In this document: positions 1 to 10,970 of the stretch, one piece after another | How the letters are laid out: every line of letters begins with the position of its first letter | How positions within the stretch are numbered: position 1 is the stretch's first letter | DNA from: Lachnospiraceae bacterium | GTDB taxonomy: Bacteria; Bacillota; Clostridia; Lachnospirales; Lachnospiraceae | Assembly (NCBI GenBank): GCA_014804615.1 | Contig: JAAUZL010000023.1 | Span: 4,859-68,858 of the forward strand | Length of the DNA stretch: 64,000 nucleotides | Direction: 5' to 3' | Made by a program: the position numbers and the translations under genes | The notes under the pieces: generated by a model | Seen by the model: only the letters and a program-made list of their open reading frames with translations | What the model was told of the DNA's origin: nothing | The model's database searches: none

Positions 1-2372
1 CTTGCCGTTACCGCCACCTGATAGATACCATCCACACGGGTGAGCGTCACCGGGGCATCCTGATACTCCACCGCTGCGATCTCCGACAGTGGAATCTGAG
101 TCCCATAAGGCGTACTGAGAGTCATATTCATCAGATCATTCATCCCCTCATACTCCCCGGCAGGATACTCCACCCGCACCGAATATTCCTCGCCGCTTCT
201 TGTCAATTTCGCCGCCTCTATGCCGCTCAGTGTATTATACATCTCTCCCGCCACCTGTACCGGAGGCAGGCCTGCCGCCATACTCTTTAAAGGATCGATG
301 ACGATCTTCGCCTGAGTGGATGCATCCGCCAGATCGGAAGAGGTCTGCAAAACCCCGGGTATCTTCTGCAACATATCCTGTACCTGCTTGGCTGTCTCCC
401 GCAGGTCATCCAGATCACGTCCCTGCAGATCGATCTCAATGCCGGTACTCATCATGCTGGTCATGCTGGCACCGCTGGCGCTGATGCTGATATCCATATT
501 GGTCAGGCCGGATAGTTCTTTGGTATACTGCTCAATCGCTTCATTCGTGGACAGTTCACAGTCATCTGCAAGATAAGCCGTGAGAGTCGCCTGATCACCG
601 GAAACACTATAGGAATAATGATCCACATTGGGATCCGCCTCCGCCATTTCCTCCAAAAAGCGAGTCTCTTCCTCAATCAACTCCAGTTTCGTTCCTGAGC
701 GGAAGCTGGCTGTGACAGCAAACGCTCCTTCATCCATACTGGGCATCAGTTCTGTATGAATATGACTGACCAGCATAAATGCTGCAATCAGGAGTAAAAC
801 CGCAATCACCAGCACCAGCCCCTTCTTAGGAAGCAGCTTGCGCAGGAGCTTATCATATCCCTTGTTGATCTTAATCAAAAGCTTATTGATTGGCAATTCC
901 TTTTTTTCTACTGGCTTAAACTTTGTATAAAGCAGAGGAATGATAGTCATTGCCATGATCAATGAAGCCAGCATAGCCATAATGATCGTCAAACCCAGCT
1001 CGGAGAACAACTGTCCCGACAATCCGTTCATCGTACTTAAGGGCGCATATACAACCACTGTGGTTATCGTAGAAGCAATGATCGAGGCCGTCACTACACC
1101 AGTTCCCTTAAGGGCCGACTCCTGATATTCCCCTGTCTCATCCTTTAAGCGGAAACAGCTCTCCAGCACCACGATCGAGCTGTCTACCATCATACCGATG
1201 GCGATCACCAGCGCGCCCATGGTCACCACGTTAAAGGAAAAACCAAGCATATTCATACCGATCATCGTTGCAAACAGGGAGATAGGCATCGCACTTCCCA
1301 CGATCAGACTGGCTCTGATATCTCCAAAAAAGAGGAATAACACCAGCATGGAAAACGCCACGCCCAATGCCAGTGTGCTACCCACAGAGGAGAGCGATGA
1401 AATAATCATATCGCTGGCATTATAAATGGTGTCGATCACTACAACTTCATTGTCCGCCTGCAAAAGCTCCAGCATTCTATCCACGTCTCTGGTAACATCC
1501 ACTGTACCATAGCTTTTCTTTTTGGTAATGGCAATGCTAACATTATCCTGTCCGTTATAACGGCTTAAGCTGGAAGCATCCTGCTGGCTCTCACCCACCT
1601 GCGCCAGTTCTGAGAGCGGAATGACCTGCCCTCTGGCTGTGGTGATCGGAATATTCTGAATCTGTACAACACCTGAGATATCCGCGCTGCTGGACACCGC
1701 AATATCCTGAGAGCCCTGACTGACAGCTCCCACAGGCACTGTAAAGTCCATGGCGCCGATGGTCTGCGCGATGCCGCTCATGGTCACGCCATACTCTTTC
1801 ATCGCCTGGGAATCGAGCAGTACCCTTATGTAATTTTCCCGGCCGCCGTACACGGTCACATCAGCCACGCCGGAAATGGTTTCCAGCTCCGGCACCATGG
1901 TGTCATTCACATAGCTCAACACATCGCTGTCGCCCACAGCGGTTACGGAGATATCCATGGTCTCCATCTGATCCATGGACATCTCTATGACCATCGGTTC
2001 CTGTACATCGTCCGGCATAGAGGCTCTGGCCGTTTCCAGGGCCGTCTTCAGATCCATATAAGCATCATCCAGATCTGTTCCGTAATCATACTGGAACATG
2101 ACCATGGACATATTCTCCGCCGACTGTGAAGTATAAGTGTTCACACCGCTCTGCTCAGAACCGGCAGCCTCGATTTCCTTCGTCACCAGCTCCTCCACGC
2201 TCTCCGGATCCGCTCCTGGATAGATAGTGTAGACCAAAAGCATGGGAAGCTCCATATCCGGTGTCAGCTCCAGCTGAAAGCTGGGTATGGAGGAAAGGCC
2301 AAACACCACCAAGGCCAAGATGACCAGAGCCATGGATACGGGGCGCTTTAAGGCTAATTTCGTTAAGCTCAT
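1..2372 (-). CDS. RND-family efflux permease (AcrB/MMPL-like), truncated by window edge
   Basis: Reverse-strand reading frame (MSLTKLALKRPVSMALVILALVVFGLSSIPSFQLELTPDMELPMLLVYTIYPGADPESVEELVTKEIE...) continues to the window start; typical RND N-terminus and TM segments; just downstream of the membrane fusion gene. Confidence 0.9.
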   Translation of the reverse strand, partial: MSLTKLALKRPVSMALVILALVVFGLSSIPSFQLELTPDMELPMLLVYTIYPGADPESVEELVTKEIEAAGSEQSGVNTYTSQSAENMSMVMFQYDYGTDLDDAYMDLKTALETARASMPDDVQEPMVIEMSMDQMETMDISVTAVGDSDVLSYVNDTMVPELETISGVADVTVYGGRENYIRVLLDSQAMKEYGVTMSGIAQTIGAMDFTVPVGAVSQGSQDIAVSSSADISGVVQIQNIPITTARGQVIPLSELAQVGESQQDASSLSRYNGQDNVSIAITKKKSYGTVDVTRDVDRMLELLQADNEVVVIDTIYNASDMIISSLSSVGSTLALGVAFSMLVLFLFFGDIRASLIVGSAMPISLFATMIGMNMLGFSFNVVTMGALVIAIGMMVDSSIVVLESCFRLKDETGEYQESALKGTGVVTASIIASTITTVVVYAPLSTMNGLSGQLFSELGLTIIMAMLASLIMAMTIIPLLYTKFKPVEKKELPINKLLIKINKGYDKLLRKLLPKKGLVLVIAVLLLIAAFMLVSHIHTELMPSMDEGAFAVTASFRSGTKLELIEEETRFLEEMAEADPNVDHYSYSVSGDQATLTAYLADDCELSTNEAIEQYTKELSGLTNMDISISASGASMTSMMSTGIEIDLQGRDLDDLRETAKQVQDMLQKIPGVLQTSSDLADASTQAKIVIDPLKSMAAGLPPVQVAGEMYNTLSGIEAAKLTRSGEEYSVRVEYPAGEYEGMNDLMNMTLSTPYGTQIPLSEIAAVEYQDAPVTLTRVDGIYQVAVTA

Positions 2373-2381
2373 ACCGTCCTC

Positions 2382-4142
2382 CTACTCCGCATCCGTTGTC
2401 TGGGTGTTGTCCGCATCCCCGGAAATCATCTGTACCGACACCTCTGCACCCTCTCTCAAGTTGGCAGACCAGCTGGTGATCAACTGTTCCTGCGTAGTAA
2501 GCCCGGAAAGCACCGTGATGGTATCCATATCAAAAATACCAGTCTCCACGTCCCTCCTCTGTGCCACACCGTTCACCGCCACATAGACATAAGGCTGGCT
2601 GTCATCATAGTACACCGCATCATAGGGAATCAAAATAGCATCTGTCTGGCTATACGTATCCGCTGTCACCTTCACAGTGCTACCCGTGAGCAGACTGTCG
2701 TCCGGCGTATTCACACAGGATTTGATTGCGAACAGACCTGTGTTCTGATCCACCATGCTGCCGATCTCCGTAATGACCGCATCGTACAGCTTGCCGTTTC
2801 TGTCCACCTCGATCTTTTGTCCCACCCGCAAGGTGCCGCGAATTCCCTCGCTCACACCGAAAGTGACGGTCATGGTATTCTTATTAGAAATCACAAAAGC
2901 TGGTGCCTGCGGAGACGCAAAATCATGTTCCTTCACATTCACCGCCTCGATCACGCCTCCGATGGGCGCTGTCAGAGTGTACATATCCAGCTGATACTCG
3001 GCGCTGTCGATAGCGATCTGCGCACCCGCCGCGCCTACCTTTGCGCTGTTTACCTGGGCCGCCGCAGAATCCACACCCAGAGCTGCCGTTTTCTTCCCGA
3101 TATCCTGCACCTTATCGGAGTTGATGTTTAACTGTGCCTCCGTCAGGTTTTTAATGGTTTCCGTCTGTTCCCTGCTCGTGTAGGTGTCGGAGAGCGCATC
3201 TCTGAGCTGCTCTTCCCCATCCTCGATAGAGTCGATGCCTGCGTTCACCTGCTCGTAGGCGGAAGATGCCTGGGCCGCCACCGCCTGCGCCGCCTGCAAA
3301 TCCGCATCATAGGGTTTGAGTTTCTCCTTAATAGCATCAAGCGCCTTTCGCGCTTCCTCCAGCTCTTGCTTTGCTTGCGCCAACTCCGTCGGATCAGGCG
3401 TAACGCCTGGCATCTCCAATGCCGTGACCGCATTCACCGCAGCCTGGTATCTAGCCTGCGCCTGTAGCAGTCCCTCAGCAGCTGCCGCCGCATTGTATGC
3501 TGTCTGCGCCTGCTTCACAAGTTCATTCGCATTTTTCTTAGCCTTGCTCAGCGCATCCCTCTGATCCTTAGCATCCTTCTTATTCTCCTCCAAGTCGGCG
3601 AGCTGCTCATTGATATCTTCTATTCCGCTGTCAATGCCATCGATCTGCATCTGCATCTGGTACATAGTCAGATCCTTCTGCCTCTGGGTCTGCTCGTTCT
3701 GCATATCCAGCTGAGCCACCGTGCTGTCATACTGAGCCTGAGCGATCTCATAGCCCACCTCGGCTGCCTGCACTCCTGCCGCCGCACTGTTATACTGGGC
3801 CTGAGCACTGGCCAATTGCAATTCCGCCGCCTCAGTATCAAGTTTACATAACTCTTGTCCCTCCACAACGGTATCTCCCACACTGATCTCTGTGCTCAAT
3901 ACTTCCGCCGACACCATGGGGATTACATACACCGATTCCTCCGGACTGACTGTGCCCACGAACTCATTTTTCAGAGTGAGGGTTCCCTCCACAGGCATCT
4001 GCGCCTCCACCGGAATCACCTCGCTTAAAGTTTCCTCCTCCTGTGTCACGTCTCCGCACCCCGCAATCAATGCAGCCGCGCAGGACGCCGCCAACAAAAC
4101 TGCTGTCTTTCTATGTATAGATAGTATGTATGGTCTTTTCAT
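2382..4142 (-). CDS. RND efflux periplasmic-adaptor/HlyD-like membrane fusion lipoprotein
   Basis: Lipobox (AALIAGCGDV), long coiled coil, HlyD-like barrel-sandwich segments (VSVGDTVVEGQELCKLDT; LTAPIGGVIEAVNVKEHDFASP). Start moved to MKRPYIL, preceded by a GGGAGGAAG RBS. Confidence 0.88.
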   Translation of the reverse strand: MKRPYILSIHRKTAVLLAASCAAALIAGCGDVTQEEETLSEVIPVEAQMPVEGTLTLKNEFVGTVSPEESVYVIPMVSAEVLSTEISVGDTVVEGQELCKLDTEAAELQLASAQAQYNSAAAGVQAAEVGYEIAQAQYDSTVAQLDMQNEQTQRQKDLTMYQMQMQIDGIDSGIEDINEQLADLEENKKDAKDQRDALSKAKKNANELVKQAQTAYNAAAAAEGLLQAQARYQAAVNAVTALEMPGVTPDPTELAQAKQELEEARKALDAIKEKLKPYDADLQAAQAVAAQASSAYEQVNAGIDSIEDGEEQLRDALSDTYTSREQTETIKNLTEAQLNINSDKVQDIGKKTAALGVDSAAAQVNSAKVGAAGAQIAIDSAEYQLDMYTLTAPIGGVIEAVNVKEHDFASPQAPAFVISNKNTMTVTFGVSEGIRGTLRVGQKIEVDRNGKLYDAVITEIGSMVDQNTGLFAIKSCVNTPDDSLLTGSTVKVTADTYSQTDAILIPYDAVYYDDSQPYVYVAVNGVAQRRDVETGIFDMDTITVLSGLTTQEQLITSWSANLREGAEVSVQMISGDADNTQTTDAE

Positions 4143-4316
4143 ATTACTTCCTCCCAATTCCCACTTCCACAAATCCATTCTCTATTATATAACCATTATT
4201 TTAAATATCAAACATTTTGTCCCCGATTTAAGATTTTTTTTATTTTTATAAAAATTCTCAGTATATATAGAAAAGATCGGATGCCGCCACACCCGATCTC
4301 CTGTTTCTATGTTCTC

Positions 4317-6941
4317 TTACGCATCTTTCTTTTTCTTTCCCAGCCATCGTGTCAGCATCTGTTGCAGCTGGTCGATATCCAGAGGCTTCGACATATGTTC
4401 ATTCATGCCGCAGGCCTTTGACTTCTGTACATCCTCCAGAAAAGCATTCGCCGTCATCGCCACGATCGGGATATTTCTGATATCTTCCCTGTTCATATCC
4501 CGGATTGCAATGGTGGCTTCGTAGCCGTTCATGACCGGCATCTGCAGATCCATGAGAATCAGATCATAATACCCCTTAGATGACGCCTGCACCATTTCCA
4601 CAGCCTCTTTTCCATTTTCCGCTGTTTCCACCTGGGCCCCCGACATAGAGAGAATCTCCATCGCGATTTCTCTGTTCAGATCGTTATCCTCCACCACAAG
4701 AATCCTCTTGTGAGAATAATCCGCCGCTTCGATCTGATCCAGCGTATGTTCCAGAGACGGCACTTCTTCTCTATGTATAAACCTTTTGAATACATTCACC
4801 AGTCTGCCCTCATCCAATGGTTTCATGATAAAGGCATCAATGCCCGCCACCTGGGCTTCCGTTTCAATATCTGCCCAGTCATAGGCAGAAAACATCACAA
4901 TGGGCACATTCGATCTTATTTCACGGCGCATTGCCTTTGCCGTTTCCATACCGCTCATGCCTCCCGGCATATTACAGTCTAAAAGAACGGCAAAAAGCTC
5001 TTCTTTCTTCTCCTGCTTCTTCTGCACATATTCCAGCGCTTCCTTCCCTGACAAAACCCATTCTCCCTGCATGCCTAATTTTTCTAATAACATGCAGGCC
5101 GTCTCGCAGCTAAAAGGCTCATCGTCCACCACCAGAACCGTGAGTCCTGTCAGATCGATATCCTGTGCCTGTCCCGGCTCCTGATGCTTCAGGGGCAATG
5201 TGATCGTCACGATGGTTCCCACGCCCAGTTCACTCTCTATCTCGATATCGCCGTCCATCATATGTATGATATTGCGGCTGATGGTAAGCCCCAGACCGGT
5301 GCCCTGCACCTTACTGATCCGCACGTCCTCCGCCCGTTCAAACGGTTTAAAAATACGCTTTAAAAATTCCGGCGACATACCGATGCCATTGTCCTTAAAT
5401 ACAAACTCATAGCATCCGATCTGATACTGTGTGGAAGGTTTCTCCGTGACTTCTATACTGATTTCACCCTCTTCCGGAGTGTACGTAATGGCGTTTTGTC
5501 CCACATTTATAAAAGCCTGCTGTATTCGCAAAATATCTCCCATCACATTGGAATTCTGGATGTTATGGGTGCGCAGCGTTATATTCTGCCTCTTCTCTCT
5601 GGCTGAAGCAGACAGTACCTTCTCAAGATTATTGATCATATCGATCAGATCAAAATCTTCCTCCTGAAGCGCCATTGTCCCCGACTCGATCCTGCTCATA
5701 TCCAGCACTTCATTGATCAGAGAAAGCAGATATCTGCTGGCGCCAGAGATCTTGTTCAGGCACTCCGCCACACCCTCCGGATCATGCAGTTTAGTACCTG
5801 CAATGGCCGTCATACCAATGATCGCATTCATCGGCGTTCTGATATCATGAGACATCTTGGAAAGGAAATCCGTCTTGGCGCAGCTTGCCCTGTCTGCCGC
5901 CTCATAGGCGTCTAAGAGGGCTTTTCTTGCCTCCTTGTCCTTTTGACGTGCCTCCGTGATATCCTTGGCATTGATGAGCGCCAGAATATCCCCGTTGCTT
6001 TCATCCTTCGTGAGAAGAATCGTACGACGCAGAACCATAGGATGCTCGTTTGGCCCTCCCGCCTCAAACTCGATCACCAGCTCACTCTCTCCACGCTCAT
6101 AGGCCTCCAGCATCTGTCTCGTATTGGTTTCCTGCACGTAGAGCTCTCTGTCCTCCGGAAAAACCTTTTCCTTACACCAGCGCAGGAAAAAATCGTCTGC
6201 ATTGCAGGGAGCCTTCAGTCCCATCCGCGCTAAGACCGGCCTTTCGTGGCCATCTGTCAGATCATAAAACTCCTCCTCGATCAGATTCTTTGTCACATTT
6301 ACATTATAGACATAGACTGCCTCTGAGATGATCGCCTGCCTGTACTGCTCCTCTGCGCGCAGTGTACGGCGCAGTATCTCGTTCGATTCCTGAATCTGTA
6401 TATTGGCCTGCTCAAGCTCCTCTTTGGCCTGGATCAACTCTGCATTCGACCGCAGCATCTGATCCATCATTTCCCTTTCCTTCGCCTTCTCCTCCGTGAT
6501 ATTCTTTACATACCACATGACTCTGGCGTTATTTTCACCGAAATTCTCCACGGGTACCAGCTCCGACCGCACCCATTTCCAATCGCCCGCCACCAGGCGA
6601 CGATAACTGAAATGGATGGGCGCACCGCCATTCATGAATACTACCTTCAGATTTTCCGCCGACATGATATTCCGGAAGCTCTCCCTGTCGTTCTCCTCCA
6701 CATGATTTTTCGCGCAGGAAGCTATGGTCATTCTGTAATCACCGTTCAACCGCTCTACTTCCAGTGCTTCGCCCTCCACGATCTTCAGGTCCACAATACT
6801 ATTTTTATTCAGATCAATAGCGCTGATCCGAAAATAAGCATCCTGCAGCATTCCGATCGCTTCCCGGGACAACTGTAAGTTCTGTTGTTCCTCTTCCTTT
6901 GGGAAAAACAATTCTTCCTCATAAAATCGACGTTCGGCCAT
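4317..6941 (-). CDS. Hybrid sensor histidine kinase with PAS-like input, HisKA/HATPase and two receiver domains
   Basis: KTDFLSKMSHDIRTPMNAIIGMT (H-box), DNGIGMSPEF and GTGLGLTIS (ATPase), receivers VLVVDDEPFS...LLDCNMPG and ILVVEDNDLNREIA...LILMDLQMPVMNG. Confidence 0.92.
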   Translation of the reverse strand: MAERRFYEEELFFPKEEEQQNLQLSREAIGMLQDAYFRISAIDLNKNSIVDLKIVEGEALEVERLNGDYRMTIASCAKNHVEENDRESFRNIMSAENLKVVFMNGGAPIHFSYRRLVAGDWKWVRSELVPVENFGENNARVMWYVKNITEEKAKEREMMDQMLRSNAELIQAKEELEQANIQIQESNEILRRTLRAEEQYRQAIISEAVYVYNVNVTKNLIEEEFYDLTDGHERPVLARMGLKAPCNADDFFLRWCKEKVFPEDRELYVQETNTRQMLEAYERGESELVIEFEAGGPNEHPMVLRRTILLTKDESNGDILALINAKDITEARQKDKEARKALLDAYEAADRASCAKTDFLSKMSHDIRTPMNAIIGMTAIAGTKLHDPEGVAECLNKISGASRYLLSLINEVLDMSRIESGTMALQEEDFDLIDMINNLEKVLSASAREKRQNITLRTHNIQNSNVMGDILRIQQAFINVGQNAITYTPEEGEISIEVTEKPSTQYQIGCYEFVFKDNGIGMSPEFLKRIFKPFERAEDVRISKVQGTGLGLTISRNIIHMMDGDIEIESELGVGTIVTITLPLKHQEPGQAQDIDLTGLTVLVVDDEPFSCETACMLLEKLGMQGEWVLSGKEALEYVQKKQEKKEELFAVLLDCNMPGGMSGMETAKAMRREIRSNVPIVMFSAYDWADIETEAQVAGIDAFIMKPLDEGRLVNVFKRFIHREEVPSLEHTLDQIEAADYSHKRILVVEDNDLNREIAMEILSMSGAQVETAENGKEAVEMVQASSKGYYDLILMDLQMPVMNGYEATIAIRDMNREDIRNIPIVAMTANAFLEDVQKSKACGMNEHMSKPLDIDQLQQMLTRWLGKKKKDA

Positions 6942-6987
6942 TTACTACCTCCCGTTACATATGTTCAATATTATGTAAACCGTGCAA

Positions 6988-7020
6988 CCTATTCTTCCTC
7001 AAACTTGTAACCCATTCCTA
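6988..7020 (-). other. attL: displaced original 3' end of the response-regulator gene (GMGYKFEEE*)
   Basis: Reverse complement GGAATGGGTTACAAGTTTGAGGAAGAATAG encodes GMGYKFEEE-stop; shares exact TAACCCATTCC (7008-7018) with the response-regulator 3' end at 62704-62714. Confidence 0.85.
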
Positions 7021-7137
7021 TTATATAGATTAGTATTTTCTGTCCTATATTTCTTTTAATTCCTTTAATTTCTCAGAGTTTTTCCATTATTCCCAAATTG
7101 TCCTTTATTACCATTTAAACCACTAAAACCAGCCCTT

Positions 7138-7188
7138 TGGTAACAATTCTGGTAACAATTTTAAAAATCTTCACTTCTGGTAACAATT
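7138..7188 (+). repeat. Left-end putative integrase arm sites: 3 x TGGTAACAATT
   Basis: Copies at 7138, 7150 and 7178, same orientation, just inside attL. Confidence 0.7.
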
Positions 7189-7287
7189 TTTCATAAGTCC
7201 ATACTATCACATTTGATGAACTATTTCACTAATGAAATAGCTATAATTAACTTAAAAAATGTCAATCTACCTTATTAAAGGTATATC

Positions 7288-8517
7288 TTATTCGATTTCT
7301 TCTGTGTTATAATCTTCTGGAAAGCCTCTACACCATATAAACTCTTGTCCTATAGCCTTATTATCCCTTGAAGATGATTTATCAAAGCCCCCAACACATA
7401 CCTTGCAGAATGGATATACTTCTAAGGATTTAAACAAATTTGATATATAGTTATTTTGGTTATCTTCTTTATTTATAATGTCCTCATACCATCTTTTTCT
7501 ACTATTATCTATGTATTCCTCGTTTACTTCCTGTCTTGCTATTCTAAGTGTTTCCTGTGGGTCATAGTCTGATTTGATGAAATATTCTAATTTTCCATAG
7601 TCTTTCTCATATTTTCCACTTAATATTTCTACCATTTGATTTGCTAACTCTTCCGTGAATGTATCAGCATATGAAGCCGGATCACCACCAAATAAACATA
7701 ATGGGTGATATGGTGGGTCAAAATACCATAATTTATTCTTTTCTCTATATTCTTCTACTCTATCATGCTTTTCCCCTTGTAAATCAGTGTATTCCAGACC
7801 ATTATATTTCTTTATTAATTCTCTATAATCTAAATTTTCTATAATATAATGCTGATTATTTAACTTTTCGTGTAATTTGGGTATTCTTTTACATGCTCTA
7901 CTTATTATTTGTTGTATTTTCTGTTGTTCCTGCTTCTTATCTTCAATATCTGCATCTTTCCTAACTAAATTATATATTGCTCTCTTCGGGTCTGTTATTC
8001 CATTATATGAAGCGGCTGTAACCCAATAAGTCAAAGCAGCTGCTACTAAAGGGTCTACTACTTCATCCTCTTTAACTAGATCTGGTTCTCCATTCTTATC
8101 TTTCCACTTTTCTATACCAAGTCCAAAGTTTCTGACATAGGCAGCAAGATTAAACATTTCCTTATTCATTATGCTACCAATCTTTTCTATCATAAAAATA
8201 AGAGAAATATAATCATCTTGACAGTACTTATAATAATGATACACTCCATAATTAATGTCATTTATTATTATTGTGTCGTACCATCCATAAGGTATTGATA
8301 AACCTATTTTTCCACCACCGGTAAATGCATCTATAAATATATCTGGCTTTTTTCCTTGATTCTTCATTATTACTGAAAGGTTGAATATATTATTAAAAAT
8401 ATATCTCCCTATCACTGTTTTACCGCCAAAATATCTTAAGCCTACATTCATTTGTATGCTATCTAACCATTCTTTTTTAGCTATTTCATTGCAATACTCA
8501 TAGTCAACTAATCTCAT
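7288..8517 (-). CDS. D12-class N6-adenine DNA methyltransferase (Dam-like)
   Basis: RYFGGKTVIGRYIF, DAFTGGGKIGLSIPYG...IIINDINYGVYHYYK and catalytic DPPYHP motif. Confidence 0.88.
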   Translation of the reverse strand: MRLVDYEYCNEIAKKEWLDSIQMNVGLRYFGGKTVIGRYIFNNIFNLSVIMKNQGKKPDIFIDAFTGGGKIGLSIPYGWYDTIIINDINYGVYHYYKYCQDDYISLIFMIEKIGSIMNKEMFNLAAYVRNFGLGIEKWKDKNGEPDLVKEDEVVDPLVAAALTYWVTAASYNGITDPKRAIYNLVRKDADIEDKKQEQQKIQQIISRACKRIPKLHEKLNNQHYIIENLDYRELIKKYNGLEYTDLQGEKHDRVEEYREKNKLWYFDPPYHPLCLFGGDPASYADTFTEELANQMVEILSGKYEKDYGKLEYFIKSDYDPQETLRIARQEVNEEYIDNSRKRWYEDIINKEDNQNNYISNLFKSLEVYPFCKVCVGGFDKSSSRDNKAIGQEFIWCRGFPEDYNTEEIE

Positions 8518-10970
8518 TGCTTGTCCTTTACTTTCTTCTCGTCCTGCTTTGTTTGTTTAGGCTCATCTTGATCTTCTTCGTTTGCTTGTAATTTATTTAT
8601 TATAAGTGTTTTCTTTGATATATAAATGGTTGTACCCTTAATGTGTTGCCTTTTAGTGTTATTCTTTGTTTCACTTTGTGCATTTTCTGGTATAGCTTGA
8701 TATTTCTCCTTTGCATATTGCTTATTTTTTTCTCTGTCGTACTTTCCATTGTTCTTTTGTTTTAAATCTTCTACATATTCAATGTACTCTTTAATTATAT
8801 GTGGTTCTGGTATTGAATCCATGTACCAGAACATATCTAATTGGTAATCTTGTAAGGTATATAGTATATAATTGTTATTATTGTCGCGCGTATAATATCC
8901 TAATATACTACCCTTGCTTTCTATTAACTCCTGTGCTTTTTCTAAATCAACTCTTTTTGATTCTTTAAAAAACTGATTATGCGTCTTAATATATTCATAT
9001 AAAGCCTTATCATTCATATTTCTTGAAAATTCAAGATGGCTCATTTTTAGTATTAAGTTTTCTATTAATATATCTATGATTTCATCTGATAAATCTTTTA
9101 TATCTCCATTTTTATTGTCTTTATCAATTTCTAATGCTCTTAAAATACTGATATTATTTTCTTTTTCTGAGTCTCCTATATCATAAAAATTATCCATATA
9201 AAATTCTAATGATTCTTTTAAAATTTGATATGATAATACTATCAAAGCAAATCTTTTTGATGATGATGTTAAATCACCTACTTTCTCATTTTTCTCTTTT
9301 TCTTTGAGTTTATCTTTTATTTCTATGTTTAATTTATCAAATCTTTGTGTTAAAGAAGTTTTATTTCTAATGTAATCATTTATATCTATATCTGAATCAT
9401 CTGAATCATCTGAATCTACGTTAATATCCTCATTAAGAATATATAACATATAATCTACTATGATTCTAATACCATATCCATAACAATCATATGCTGTCTT
9501 TTCTATTCTCTCTGCTTCTTCCGAGTCACTAAATAATAACTTCTTATCTCTATCTTCTACATAAAGTTCTATGAATCTTCTGTACTGACCTACATTATTT
9601 TCAAATGTATATAATATGTCCATCATACTATCTACACTACTACTTATTACAGGCCCGTATGTTCTTTCCCCGGAAAACTCCTCATATTGCTTGCCTAATC
9701 TCTCTTTTACCTTGCCCTCATACTCCCTAAATATCTCCATAAACACTTTTTGTCTTTTTACATTTTCAGATGCAGTTTCAATCTTTAACATACGTTCATC
9801 TAAGACATATGGAAGTACAGGTCTTTTAACCCGGTTAAACTCTATACTATTATCTGTATCTGTAAAGCTACCCTCTAATACTTCTGGATTTCCAAATATT
9901 CCTAATAAGTAATGGGATATTGTACTCTTTCCAGAAGCAGGCTTTCCACATATATTAATGTTTATATTGGTTTCTTTGGTATAATGTAATAATTGTCTAA
10001 TTAAACCGCTTATTCCTGCCCCTAAAATCAGCGCACAATAAGCATGATTACTTATTAAATCTTTTGTAGTAATCACCCATCTATAGTCATTAAATTTTGT
10101 TAGTTCCTCTTTGATCTGTTTAATTTGATCATTACTTAATTCATATGTTTTATTTGAATTAGATGATGATATATACTTTTCAAGTATTGTTTCTATATCT
10201 TTCTTTCTGTCAATATTTATATCATTACTGCTACAATTTAAACCATACTCGTAATCCTTTTTTATCTCCCCTTTTAAAAATAATAATCTTGAATATAACT
10301 GGTCATACTTAAATATCCAACTGTTTCTATCTCCATTATGATATTCCCAACCAATTTTACTATAAGTTATATAATAAAATGTTTTGAAATAAATTAAGTT
10401 GGAGATATATTCAACTATGTATCTTGCTATTATTTTGGTTTTTTCTGAACTGTATCCTTCTATTTTACAAACTATATTTTCTATATATCCTTCTTCGTCA
10501 AACTCAAAATCTTTTATGCTATTCTCATATGCTATTAGGTTTATTTCAGAATATATTTTATTAAACTTACTTATTCTAATGTAATATCTATTCTGTTTAT
10601 CTACATCTTCACAGTCTAAATCCTCATAAATCTTTACTGAATACTCATATTTATCTAAGTTCTTTTGAATATCTTCTAAGATATCATAAACTTCTTGTAA
10701 TTTACTTATATAGTCCTTATTACTTTTATTGCTTTCCAGAAATTTATACTTAGGCTTGCTTTTTTCTTTTTCCGCTTTCCTTTCAATTTCAGCCACTAAA
10801 CTATTAAGTACATTAGCAACTGCACTTGCTCCTGTACTATAAGTTGTGTCATCAACTATTATATCCTTAGCCTTAAGACCCTCTTTTACTTCTTCTTTCT
10901 CTTTTACACGTTCTTCATAATCATTTTTTGCAGCTGCTTCATTTGCCTTTGTATTTGCATTATCATTCAT
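8514..10970 (-). CDS. Large P-loop ATPase, possibly DUF927/replicative-helicase-like
   Basis: Walker A CGKPASGKSTISHYLLGIFGNP; start moved to MNDNANTK, preceded by GGGAGA; 4-bp overlap with the downstream methylase. Confidence 0.6.
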   Translation of the reverse strand: MNDNANTKANEAAAKNDYEERVKEKEEVKEGLKAKDIIVDDTTYSTGASAVANVLNSLVAEIERKAEKEKSKPKYKFLESNKSNKDYISKLQEVYDILEDIQKNLDKYEYSVKIYEDLDCEDVDKQNRYYIRISKFNKIYSEINLIAYENSIKDFEFDEEGYIENIVCKIEGYSSEKTKIIARYIVEYISNLIYFKTFYYITYSKIGWEYHNGDRNSWIFKYDQLYSRLLFLKGEIKKDYEYGLNCSSNDINIDRKKDIETILEKYISSSNSNKTYELSNDQIKQIKEELTKFNDYRWVITTKDLISNHAYCALILGAGISGLIRQLLHYTKETNININICGKPASGKSTISHYLLGIFGNPEVLEGSFTDTDNSIEFNRVKRPVLPYVLDERMLKIETASENVKRQKVFMEIFREYEGKVKERLGKQYEEFSGERTYGPVISSSVDSMMDILYTFENNVGQYRRFIELYVEDRDKKLLFSDSEEAERIEKTAYDCYGYGIRIIVDYMLYILNEDINVDSDDSDDSDIDINDYIRNKTSLTQRFDKLNIEIKDKLKEKEKNEKVGDLTSSSKRFALIVLSYQILKESLEFYMDNFYDIGDSEKENNISILRALEIDKDNKNGDIKDLSDEIIDILIENLILKMSHLEFSRNMNDKALYEYIKTHNQFFKESKRVDLEKAQELIESKGSILGYYTRDNNNNYILYTLQDYQLDMFWYMDSIPEPHIIKEYIEYVEDLKQKNNGKYDREKNKQYAKEKYQAIPENAQSETKNNTKRQHIKGTTIYISKKTLIINKLQANEEDQDEPKQTKQDEKKVKDKQ

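Noticed and set aside
316-3564. Plus-strand ORFs of 61-104 aa across the RND and membrane-fusion genes
   Set aside because: They lie antisense to long, well-supported minus-strand coding frames; products are low-complexity reverse-frame artefacts.
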